NCBI GenBank assembly: GCA_042568205.1
Contig: JBHPJE010000019.1
Location: 1-12,361 of the forward strand
Direction: 5' to 3'
DNA from: JAUVDZ01 sp042568205
GTDB lineage: Bacteria; Patescibacteriota; Gracilibacteria; UBA1369; PNNO01
Length of the DNA stretch: 12,361 bases
Shown here in pieces: positions 1 through 7,011 of this stretch. The position numbers and the translations under genes are program-made. How positions within the stretch are numbered: the first letter of the stretch is position 1; the number at the start of each line of letters is the position of its first letter. The notes beneath the pieces are model-generated. The model had not been told where the DNA came from. It did not search any database and worked only from the letters and a program-made list of their open reading frames with translations.

Positions 1-200
1 GCCTTCCTTTTACTTTTAAATTCAAATCTAACTGCGTTACCAATTAAGGTTTTACCTAATTCTCTCTCTATTCGATGCATTTCACTAATTCCATCGATAC
101 TGCAACAATTATCAATATGAGTGTGTAGCCAATATACTAAATCTAAAGCATGATCTGAAGTTCTTAACTCTGCAATATCTGTAGTATTCTGGTCTTCCAT
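1..200 (-). CDS. Unknown protein, 3' end cut by window edge
   Basis: An uninterrupted minus-strand reading frame starts at the ATG at 198-200 and is still open at base 1 (66 codons and two bases seen). The start lies two bases after the TAG stop of the 114-residue gene upstream. Upstream in the same frame a stop occurs at 231-233 with no other ATG between, so 200 is the best start. The visible part begins MEDQNTTDIAEL. It holds an aromatic stretch around residues 22-27 (LVYWLH), a CC pair near residues 33-34, and a basic end (FKSKRK). I do not recognise a family. The spacing implies co-transcription and translational coupling with the 114-residue gene, so the two probably work in one process. 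The truncated 3' end prevents any statement about full length. Confidence 0.6.
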   Translation of the reverse strand, partial: MEDQNTTDIAELRTSDHALDLVYWLHTHIDNCCSIDGISEMHRIERELGKTLIGNAVRFEFKSKRK

Positions 201-202
201 TT

Positions 203-547
203 CTAATTCATTAAACGATCGAATCTTGCTTTAAGGTTTTTTCTAACTATTGTTAGTCCTTTTTCATCTCCAAGTTCAGATAAATATGTTTTTACTTCTT
301 CACTTCCAATAATTAATGGATGAAAATCATCTGCAGGACATTCAACACTATATGCTCCAACAAAATCTACTATTATTGAGTTACCAGCATGCTTTACTTC
401 TACGATAGCACCCTTAGTTATTTCTCCATTAAGTTCAATAGCAACGCATTTTCCTTCCCATAAGGCTTTTAGTTGCAATTCTTGTTGAAATACTGGGATT
501 TGTGGATCTTGAATTGGAAGTTCTTGTCCTTTTGAATACATTAACAT
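203..547 (-). CDS. Unknown 114-residue protein
   Basis: A complete small gene from ATG at 545-547 to TAG at 203-205. A second ATG two codons in (MLM) could also serve as start; neither has a Shine-Dalgarno. The middle of the protein (roughly residues 28-80) alternates hydrophobic and polar residues, for example GKCVAIELNGEI and NSIIVDFVG, suggesting a small beta-rich or barrel-like fold. The C-terminal third is charged and probably helical and ends in a basic segment (KNLKARFDRL). There is no signal peptide or membrane segment, so it should be cytosolic. It is the first gene of a unit with its own near-consensus promoter and is followed after two bases by another unknown gene. It lies just downstream of the zinc-ribbon pair but is transcribed separately. 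I do not recognise the family. Confidence 0.7.
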   Translation of the reverse strand: MLMYSKGQELPIQDPQIPVFQQELQLKALWEGKCVAIELNGEITKGAIVEVKHAGNSIIVDFVGAYSVECPADDFHPLIIGSEEVKTYLSELGDEKGLTIVRKNLKARFDRLMN

Positions 548-580
548 GTTAAATTTGATTAATTATAAGACAGGCTGGTG

Positions 581-609
581 ATCATATAACTAACCAATTT
601 AGATGTCAA
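581..609 (-). promoter_or_regulatory. Sigma70-type promoter for the 114-residue gene
   Basis: On the minus strand TTGACA (604-609) is followed by a 17-bp spacer and TATGAT (581-586). The -35 matches consensus fully and the -10 at five of six positions. The predicted transcript start is near 574, giving a leader of about 27 nt before the ATG at 547. A second TATAAT (562-567) lies closer to the gene but has no good -35. The promoter sits in the 66-bp gap after the zinc-ribbon operon, so the two downstream small genes form a separate transcription unit. Confidence 0.6.
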
Positions 610-613
610 ACTA

Positions 614-2248
614 TTAATGCACCTCATTTAAATAACATTTTTCACAGTAAACTTTTTCTGGTCGATCCGGGGAATACGTTGTTTGGATTTCGGTTTTGCA
701 ATGGTCACAATTGCTATTCCAAAGTTTTTGCGGATTTTTCCATGATTGCATTTCTAACTGCCTACAATCTGAACATTTTTTTGATAAAGGGACGTTCATT
801 TTTCGATGAAGTAGCAATTCTTGAGATTGAATCTTATAATTCTTGCCACAATCTTCACATGCCAAAATTTCATCAACAACTGAATCCGGAACTTCTTTAA
901 TTGTAATTGGAACTTTATAAGTTGCTGGTTGGTATTCTTTTGGATCTTTATCCTGCCATTTAAATCCTTGTTCTAATGCCTGTTCCTTTGTTAGAGGGAA
1001 GTAATCCTGCGCAGCACTATGATTATACGCATAAAGCGATATAGATGAAGGAAAGAACTCTCCATATTCTCCTGTTTTCTTCATATGTTCAATTATTTTT
1101 GCTTTAAGTTCAAAATACTCTTCTTTTGAATATTTTTTATTTAAAATACAGTATTTTTCTTTTTTATGAAGTCCATCACATCCAAAACAATCAGCAGTAC
1201 CCATTGTTAAATAGTTATAAGTACAATCCTGATTTTCAAGAGGACAAAAACTAAACTTTGTATTAGTATTTCGATCCCCTCCTGTACAAATTTCATAACA
1301 AAGCTCAACATTTTCATCATGATTAGTCATATCCATACAATCGTTTACATTTACACATCCAACTAAATATTTTGAGTCTTCAACACCAATACAGTCATAG
1401 CCTTCATGCAAATTATTGCAGTTTCTTAAATAATCCCCTGAACATTTTTCACAATTAACCTGATTTTGATATTTTTTTGGAATAGTTTGATTAAAATCAT
1501 GAAACTCCTTCATTAATTCATTTTGATCAGTCTGCATTTTTTCATCTACTAATTTTGCATAATCTTCTTTTGAATATTTCTTATTCTTAAAATGATATTC
1601 TTTATTTCGAAGCCCACTACACATAAAACAATTCTTACATCCAATACAAGAATCTAAATAAGCTGATTCACTACAGCCTTTACAGTTAATTAAATGATGA
1701 CAATTATAACAATTTTGAGAATTCACACTGTAATAAACAAGTTCACAGTCATCTACAATAATTCCATCAGAACAATCCTTACATTTTTGACTCTTAGTCA
1801 TGTAGTAAACGTCTTCTGAATAATAAGTTCCCACACACATATACGCATTTTTACAATAAGCAAGCAAAGTATTAAATTCTGAATTCTCACATCCAACGAC
1901 AAGTAAGCCAGCTTTTGGAACTTTCATCATCAATTCATGAAATTGTTCAAAAAATGGTTGCGAAAAATCAAAATTCTGACCATAACTTAGCGGATCCCAA
2001 TCATCACCCCACCAACAATCGTGACAATAAATCGGAAACTCCTCTTTTTCACGAAAAAAAGTAATAATATCTTTCTTACACTTGCTACATGAATTTTTAG
2101 ATAAATATCTTTCGTTCCTTAAAGACAAACGACGTTGAAGCCTACAGTCAGGACAAAAAGTCGGCTCAGGAACATCAACTTTTTTATAAAAATCACGATC
2201 TGACTGGGTGATTTCAAAATTTTGCGAACATTTTTTACAAGCCGTCAT
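614..2248 (-). CDS. Cys-rich zinc-ribbon repeat protein A (544 aa)
   Basis: The protein has 43 cysteines, about 8% of residues. At the N-terminus two zinc ribbons are visible: C4/C7 with C32/C35, and C54/C57 with C75/C78. The same double ribbon returns at the C-terminus (C464/C467 with C492/C495, and C514/C517 with C535/C538), with identical spacing between knuckles (24, 18 and 17 residues). Between them lie two related Cys-rich segments, about 120-237 and 266-386, each ending in a motif like NKKYSKEDY. A conserved linker follows (HMKKTGEYG, then YFPLTKE and KWQDKDPKEYQ, about 388-440). The short regular Cys repeats look like a solenoid; this is inference. There is no signal peptide. Proteins of this kind are, as far as I know, common and uncharacterised in CPR bacteria. 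Its start overlaps the stop of paralogue B by four bases (ATGA), so translation is probably coupled and the products may act together. Metal binding is well supported; the function (nucleic-acid or protein binding) is unknown. Confidence 0.85.
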   Translation of the reverse strand: MTACKKCSQNFEITQSDRDFYKKVDVPEPTFCPDCRLQRRLSLRNERYLSKNSCSKCKKDIITFFREKEEFPIYCHDCWWGDDWDPLSYGQNFDFSQPFFEQFHELMMKVPKAGLLVVGCENSEFNTLLAYCKNAYMCVGTYYSEDVYYMTKSQKCKDCSDGIIVDDCELVYYSVNSQNCYNCHHLINCKGCSESAYLDSCIGCKNCFMCSGLRNKEYHFKNKKYSKEDYAKLVDEKMQTDQNELMKEFHDFNQTIPKKYQNQVNCEKCSGDYLRNCNNLHEGYDCIGVEDSKYLVGCVNVNDCMDMTNHDENVELCYEICTGGDRNTNTKFSFCPLENQDCTYNYLTMGTADCFGCDGLHKKEKYCILNKKYSKEEYFELKAKIIEHMKKTGEYGEFFPSSISLYAYNHSAAQDYFPLTKEQALEQGFKWQDKDPKEYQPATYKVPITIKEVPDSVVDEILACEDCGKNYKIQSQELLLHRKMNVPLSKKCSDCRQLEMQSWKNPQKLWNSNCDHCKTEIQTTYSPDRPEKVYCEKCYLNEVH

Positions 2249-3885
2249 ACTATCTCTTTAAGATAACACGGCTCACAGTATACCTTTTCTGGGCGATCAG
2301 GGAAATATGTAGTTTTTACGTCAACCTCGCACTTCACACACTTTCTATCCCAAAGCCGCACTGGATTTCGCATATCCAAGCGTTCTTTATGTCGACATTC
2401 AGAGCATTCATCAGGCGCTGGAACACTTTGACGTTTATAAAAATTAAATTCACGTTTATTGATTTTATAATTTCGTCCACAATCTTTACATGCCAAAACT
2501 TTATCAATAATTCCATTATCCAAATCACTAACTTTATCCGGTACAACAACATCTGACTTTTGATATTCTTTTGGATCCGGATCTTTCCATTTATATCCAT
2601 AGGCTTTAGCTTCTTCTTTAGTTAAAGGGAAATACTGATGCGCAGTATTTTCATTATATGCAAAACATGCAAGCTCTGGTGGAAAAAACTTTCCATATTC
2701 CCCAGTCTTTTTCATATGTTCAATAATTCGATCTCGCAATTCATAATACTCATCTTCTTTATATTGCTTATTTAAGATACAAAACTTTTTATGCTTGATC
2801 CCATTGCAACCAAAAACATTATCACAACTAATAATCTGTTCGGAATATTCAACATTCGTACTATCAAATACAAAATAACTTAGTTTTGAATAAGAAGCTG
2901 TAAAAGTGGCCATCATACTGTAATTTACCTCACTTCCATGTCCAATATATGTGCAATTAAACAAATCTTTAACATCAACTCCAAACAAAACATTCCTCAT
3001 ATCTTCTGCATTGTCACAATTATAACAATTAATACAATTTTTTGAATTCACTAAATAATCACCAGTACAATCTTCAGTGTTTGATCCATGATAATTCTTC
3101 ACTTTTCGAGTCTGGCGAAGCTTCAAAAACATTTCAAAAACCTCGCGTATCCTTGATCGACTTCCATTTAACATCTCTTTCTTCTGAACCTCATAATCCT
3201 CTTTAGAAAGCTGTTTATTATTAATGCAGTATTTCTTTTTAACAAGATTCGTACATAAAATACACTCTTCACATCCAATACAATCACTCACAAAATAACA
3301 ATGACTACAGTTTTTTGAATCAAAAGTGTATTGGCATCCATAACAATCATGAGAATCATTCATGAAATAACAAAGTTCATTCTTATTACTTATATCAATG
3401 TCGAGAGAATCCTTATTATGCATACATAAAGTTCCATACTGGACATCCTCATTCATATCGCCTCCAAAAACCAAATAACAATTCTTATTTCCAACCGTCA
3501 TATTACAATAGTCACTATTTTCATGTTTCATATTTATCAAAGCTAACCGCGGAATCTCTTTCTGCAGTTCTTTAAATTGTTCAAAAAAAGGCCGATTGAA
3601 GTCAAAATCGCGACCTTTGTCCATTCCATCCCAACTATCTCCATACCAAGCCTTCGCAGAATAAACTTTATATGGTTTATCAGGAGAATAAATCGAAACA
3701 ATTGAATCTCCTGAAAAATCACACTTACGATTATAGAGGACCCGCTCATTTCTAAATGCTAGTCGGCCCATATGCGAACATCTAAAACAAAGCTCCTCAG
3801 AAGGAACCTGAAACTTTTCATAAAGCTTAAGCTCATCTTTATCTATCGTGAAAGCTGCCGAGCATTGTGTGCATGTTTTATCCAT
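2245..3885 (-). CDS. Cys-rich zinc-ribbon repeat protein B (546 aa), paralogue of A
   Basis: This is co-linear with protein A over its whole length and clearly arose with it by tandem duplication. The shared landmarks are FFEQF near residue 100, the NKQLSKEDY and NKQYKEDEY repeat ends, HMKKTGEYGKFFP, YFPLTKEEA and DPDPKEYQ. It has 35 cysteines. The first N-terminal ribbon (C5/C8, C33/C36) and both C-terminal ribbons (C466/C469, C494/C497, C516/C519, C537/C540) are complete. The second N-terminal ribbon is broken: C55 remains, but the positions expected to be Cys are S58, S76 and A79. It therefore has three predicted zinc sites where A has four. No signal peptide is present. It is the first gene of the pair; its TGA stop is inside the ATGA that starts protein A. 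A promoter lies directly in front with almost no leader, and no Shine-Dalgarno is visible. The function is unknown. Confidence 0.85.
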   Translation of the reverse strand: MDKTCTQCSAAFTIDKDELKLYEKFQVPSEELCFRCSHMGRLAFRNERVLYNRKCDFSGDSIVSIYSPDKPYKVYSAKAWYGDSWDGMDKGRDFDFNRPFFEQFKELQKEIPRLALINMKHENSDYCNMTVGNKNCYLVFGGDMNEDVQYGTLCMHNKDSLDIDISNKNELCYFMNDSHDCYGCQYTFDSKNCSHCYFVSDCIGCEECILCTNLVKKKYCINNKQLSKEDYEVQKKEMLNGSRSRIREVFEMFLKLRQTRKVKNYHGSNTEDCTGDYLVNSKNCINCYNCDNAEDMRNVLFGVDVKDLFNCTYIGHGSEVNYSMMATFTASYSKLSYFVFDSTNVEYSEQIISCDNVFGCNGIKHKKFCILNKQYKEDEYYELRDRIIEHMKKTGEYGKFFPPELACFAYNENTAHQYFPLTKEEAKAYGYKWKDPDPKEYQKSDVVVPDKVSDLDNGIIDKVLACKDCGRNYKINKREFNFYKRQSVPAPDECSECRHKERLDMRNPVRLWDRKCVKCEVDVKTTYFPDRPEKVYCEPCYLKEIV

Positions 3886-3894
3886 ACAAACACA

Positions 3895-3924
3895 ATACTA
3901 TATAAATAAACTAAGAAGCGTCAA
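3895..3924 (-). promoter_or_regulatory. Promoter of the zinc-ribbon gene pair
   Basis: TTGACG (3919-3924, minus strand) is followed by TATAGT (3897-3902) with a 16-bp spacer, or TAGTAT (3895-3900) with 18. The -35 matches five of six consensus positions. The start codon is at 3883-3885, so the transcript would begin only a few bases before it: a leaderless or nearly leaderless message. The -35 lies two bases past the stop codon of the secreted-protein gene, so some read-through from that gene is also possible. Confidence 0.45.
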
Positions 3925-3926
3925 GT

Positions 3927-5489
3927 TTAGTCACCTAGTCTAATCAATATCAAACTACGATCTTCAATATAGAAGTTACCCGCATTAGTCCAGTAACGTA
4001 CATCTATTGTATCTGAACCATTCACATTAACTGTTGCTTGAGAATGGAATGAATTCCACATATCATCACCCTGTGCTGCTGATTCAAAATCTTGTTTTCT
4101 ATTAGTATAATTGATTTGTGTCCCATTTTTATAAATTCCATATTGCATATCTTGACCACCTGTATTTCCATGACCAGTTGCAGAAAAAGTTACAAGCCAA
4201 GTTCCTGCCGCAGGAGTATAACTCATATCTGCGATAGTTACTGGTGTTGTTGAAGTTGTGTCAGTTAAAACATTATTTGCTACTTCCTGATAAATTAAAT
4301 CACTACTCCCACCACTAGCTGCATCAATCTGCTTCCAGCTAGTTCCATCACAAACATAAGTATTGTTGTCACCTGTATCATGGTAAGCACGCCCTTCATA
4401 ACCCTCACCGCAAGTAAGCGGCGTTGCTGAATTCTCAATTTTAAACTGCTTTAACTCATTGAAGTTTAGTAATAAGTCATCACTAAAAATAAATCCTGGT
4501 GCTGCGTTATTATATTGAAGGTAATGAGTTAAACTATTTCCAAAATAAAGTTCATAATCACCGCCTGTTCCATCCTCATTGATTGTCCATGATTCCTCAT
4601 CCGTTCCAGTTCCAACTGTTCCTGCTGGACCTTGTGGCCCAACAACTCCATCAAGTTTTGTAGCAGTTAATGTAGGATTTCCAACAATTGTATTTGCATT
4701 AAGTCGTAACGCCTGAAGCGTTAAATAATCCCCACTTGAAAGATTTGCTACATAACTTCCTGATAATCCAGAATGTTCATTTACAGCATTGTAATCCTCT
4801 TGTAATGAACCAGGTAGCAATGTTGTCCCATTAATATAAACACGGGCCTGTAAACTGTGAGTTCCACCAGCATCCACTGCATCAATAGAATATGTAACTA
4901 AATAAACTCCATCTGATTTAATATCTATTTGTTCTGTATTTGTGTTGTTATGTTCGATCACTGAAGGTTCTACCTCAACATCAGTGTTATCAAAAGTAAT
5001 ATCATACCATTCACTTGGATTTGTTAAAGTAAACCCAGCTGAATTTCGTGCTTGAACTGAAGCTAGATCTCCTCCAGGAGCTCCACCACCATCAATCTGC
5101 ACCCATGAAGTCCCGTTACAAACATACGAATAAGTATTCGCAGTATTATGATAAACCTTACCAGCAACTAAAGACTCACATGTAGGGGCACCTGAAAGAT
5201 TCTCAATCCTTGTATTTAAAAGCTGATTATTCTCAAGATCCAAATCATCGCTAAATTTAAAAGCTTCACTAGTTGCATTCCATTCCAAATATTCTCCAAG
5301 AGCACTACCAAACTGTAATGTTACATCTCCTCCAGAATCATCTCCATCAAATATGTAGGTATTATCTTGCTGCACATAGTCTGTATTAATCAACAAAACA
5401 CCCTGCGCACTCGCAATATTTGATTGCATTACGAGCAAAAATAAAAGTATTACAGCGAAAGCCACTTTTTTTAAAGCTTTTTTTAACAT
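3927..5489 (-). CDS. Secreted surface protein with two repeated modules
   Basis: The protein begins with a clear signal peptide: KK..KK, a hydrophobic run at about 9-21, and a likely cut after ASA (28/29). The rest is two copies of one architecture. A first module (about 43-133 and 299-390) carries a pair such as GGDVTLQFG / GGDYELYFG, then FSDDL, a Cys pair exactly 20 residues apart (C104/C124 and C360/C380), and NGTSWVQID / DGTSWKQID. The second module (about 141-279 and 395-520) is beta-rich, with GVYLVTYSI / GTWLVTFSA and a Gln- and Asn-rich middle, resembling the C1q/TNF-like jelly rolls of phage tail fibres and surface proteins. A short collagen-like GPQGPAG (284-290) precedes the second half. 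There is no LPXTG motif or C-terminal membrane segment, so anchoring is unclear. An exported, probably oligomeric, surface or adhesion protein is the best reading; the C1q-like call rests on pattern only. Confidence 0.8.
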   Translation of the reverse strand: MLKKALKKVAFAVILLFLLVMQSNIASAQGVLLINTDYVQQDNTYIFDGDDSGGDVTLQFGSALGEYLEWNATSEAFKFSDDLDLENNQLLNTRIENLSGAPTCESLVAGKVYHNTANTYSYVCNGTSWVQIDGGGAPGGDLASVQARNSAGFTLTNPSEWYDITFDNTDVEVEPSVIEHNNTNTEQIDIKSDGVYLVTYSIDAVDAGGTHSLQARVYINGTTLLPGSLQEDYNAVNEHSGLSGSYVANLSSGDYLTLQALRLNANTIVGNPTLTATKLDGVVGPQGPAGTVGTGTDEESWTINEDGTGGDYELYFGNSLTHYLQYNNAAPGFIFSDDLLLNFNELKQFKIENSATPLTCGEGYEGRAYHDTGDNNTYVCDGTSWKQIDAASGGSSDLIYQEVANNVLTDTTSTTPVTIADMSYTPAAGTWLVTFSATGHGNTGGQDMQYGIYKNGTQINYTNRKQDFESAAQGDDMWNSFHSQATVNVNGSDTIDVRYWTNAGNFYIEDRSLILIRLGD

Positions 5490-5512
5490 ATTCTGGGTTC
5501 TATTTTCCTTAT

Positions 5513-5541
5513 ATTATAGCACAAATCTACACTTTTATGAA
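5513..5541 (-). promoter_or_regulatory. Extended -10 promoter for the secreted protein
   Basis: On the minus strand TTCATA (5536-5541) and a perfect TATAAT (5513-5518) are separated by 17 bp. TGC directly before the -10 gives the extended TGn motif, which compensates for the weak -35. The transcript would start near 5506, about 17 nt before the ATG at 5487-5489. AAGGA is present but lies about 16 nt before the start, too far for a normal ribosome-binding site. Confidence 0.6.
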
Positions 5542-5617
5542 GCCCTAATACAAGAAAATACCTATATTTTTACCCTGAAGTTAACAAAAATTCACAAAAA
5601 CATTGAAAAATAACACT

Positions 5618-6946
5618 TTATTTTAAAATTTTAGCGTATTTATTAACCATTGCATTTGTAACAATACCGGTTTTACATATTTCACTATAAACCTGAGCTG
5701 AAGGCTTAGGCTTCCTATCATAAGTCTTATGATTAAATGAAAGAAGCCCAAATGGCTGTGTATATCCTTCTGCCCATTCAAAATTATCTAAAAACGACCA
5801 ATACATATATCCCATAACATTAGCACCTTCTGCCATTGCTCTATTTATTGCATCTAAATGTCTAATAATATATGAAATTCTTTGATTATCATCTAAAGTT
5901 GAAATCCCATTTTCAGTTATAATTATAGGCTTGTGAAGCTTTCGATATATCAATTTTGTTAAATGATAAAGCCCTTCCGGATAAACCTCCCAATTAAATA
6001 AAGTAGTTTCTGCACCCTCTGCAGGCATTAAATCAATTTTAAAAGGATGCTTCCAAAAATTTAATCTACATTCACATCTGAAATAATAATTAACTCCAAT
6101 AAAATCTATACTGTCCTTAGCATCGTGTATCTTTCGACCACCCAGAAGAATTGGATATTTCCCACTATAAAACGGTTTGAAAAATAATTTATTATAAAGA
6201 TAACGATAAAGCTCGCTCATAATTCTATTAATAATTCCCTTCTTGTTATAAGGATCAAACCAGATAAAACTTTTTGCAAATCCAACCATTGATTTCCCCC
6301 ATCCATTGTTCCTATAAGTTTCTTTGATTAATTGATATACATCAATATGGACGTGTAAAAGTTCTTTAATAATTTTTAACATCTTAAAAAAATTCTTTTT
6401 ACCAGGAGGCCACTTTCCACTAAAATATCCAAAATCCGCATAAACAAAAGGCTCGTTGATTGTGCACCAAATCTCAACTAAGTCACCCAACTCCTCAACA
6501 ATACGACGCGCATATCTTAAAAATTTCAAACGACCATTTTTATGTAAAAATCCACCCTGCTTTGCAAACCAGTGAGGCAAAGTAAAATGCCACAAAGTAA
6601 CAATTGGTTTAATCCCTCGTTTTTTTAAATCCAATAATACTTTTCGATAATGTTCAATTTCGCGTTTATTAAAGTCACCTTCAGTTGGCTCAATTCTGCT
6701 CCACTCAATTGAAAGTCGATGTGAATTGTGATTCATATGCTTCATCATTTCAAAATCTTTCTTGTACATCTCATAATGATTGCATGCATCATTAGACACC
6801 TGCTTATTCAATACTTTTCCTCTTTGTTCCCATTCCCACCAATCGTTAAACATGTTACCACCTTCTACCTGATGAGAAGACATTGCAGTTCCCCACAAAA
6901 AATCTTTTGGAAATTTAAACTCATATTTTTTTGTGTGATTGGGCAT
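5618..6946 (-). CDS. Glycoside hydrolase family 1 beta-glycosidase
   Basis: This is a retaining beta-glycosidase of the GH1 (beta/alpha)8-barrel family, which removes glucosyl, galactosyl or related beta-linked sugars from short glycosides. The full signature is visible: the N-terminal FPKDFLWGTAMSSHQVEG (Q26 in the sugar-binding position), LWHF (H120), the acid/base Glu in TINEP (E165), the nucleophile Glu in ITENG (E345), and the aglycone-side YWSFLDNFEW (W383, E390, W391). Its 442 residues are normal for the family. It lacks a signal peptide and is therefore cytosolic, so its substrate must be imported or made inside. Phospho-glycosidase (6-phospho) versus free-sugar specificity cannot be decided from the sequence by eye. 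It is the first gene of the minus-strand block, diverges from the DJ-1-like gene, and is followed by a 128-bp gap holding the promoter of the secreted protein. No transport or sugar genes are adjacent. Confidence 0.93.
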   Translation of the reverse strand: MPNHTKKYEFKFPKDFLWGTAMSSHQVEGGNMFNDWWEWEQRGKVLNKQVSNDACNHYEMYKKDFEMMKHMNHNSHRLSIEWSRIEPTEGDFNKREIEHYRKVLLDLKKRGIKPIVTLWHFTLPHWFAKQGGFLHKNGRLKFLRYARRIVEELGDLVEIWCTINEPFVYADFGYFSGKWPPGKKNFFKMLKIIKELLHVHIDVYQLIKETYRNNGWGKSMVGFAKSFIWFDPYNKKGIINRIMSELYRYLYNKLFFKPFYSGKYPILLGGRKIHDAKDSIDFIGVNYYFRCECRLNFWKHPFKIDLMPAEGAETTLFNWEVYPEGLYHLTKLIYRKLHKPIIITENGISTLDDNQRISYIIRHLDAINRAMAEGANVMGYMYWSFLDNFEWAEGYTQPFGLLSFNHKTYDRKPKPSAQVYSEICKTGIVTNAMVNKYAKILK

Positions 6947-6972
6947 ATTTATATAGCTTTAAGCTGTCAGAA

Positions 6973-7001
6973 ATTATATCATATGAATGATTAATTATTA
7001 A
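6973..7001 (-). promoter_or_regulatory. Candidate promoter for the glycosidase
   Basis: A perfect TATAAT (6973-6978, minus strand) is preceded at 17 bp by TTAATA (6996-7001), which matches four of six -35 positions. The transcript start would be near 6966, about 20 nt before the ATG at 6944-6946. A small inverted repeat, AGCTT-T-AAGCT (6955-6965), lies in the leader right at the expected start. The gap between the divergent genes is 65 bp and must also contain the promoter of the plus-strand gene, for which I see no clear hexamer pair. Confidence 0.4.
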
Positions 7002-7011
7002 CTAATTAAAT

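Noticed and set aside
679..900. Plus-strand ORF of 73 codons
   Set aside because: It lies wholly within the C-terminal zinc-ribbon coding region of protein A on the other strand; its sequence shows no family features.
2245..2248. Recoded UGA (glycine), as in some CPR lineages
   Set aside because: TGA ends protein B at the right length relative to its paralogue and forms a classical ATGA overlap; no gene here needs an in-frame TGA.
2334..3749. Short minus-strand ORFs in other frames of the zinc-ribbon B gene
   Set aside because: Overlap a clearly homologous protein in the main frame and have no features of their own.
5555..5580. Terminator hairpin after the glycosidase (AAAATA with TATTTT)
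   Set aside because: The stem is made only of A-T pairs and would be too weak; there is no clear T-run placed for it on the transcribed strand.
6728..6994. Plus-strand ORF of 88 codons
   Set aside because: Antisense to the start of the glycosidase, whose catalytic signatures are unmistakable; the predicted product is low-complexity hydrophobic and His-rich.
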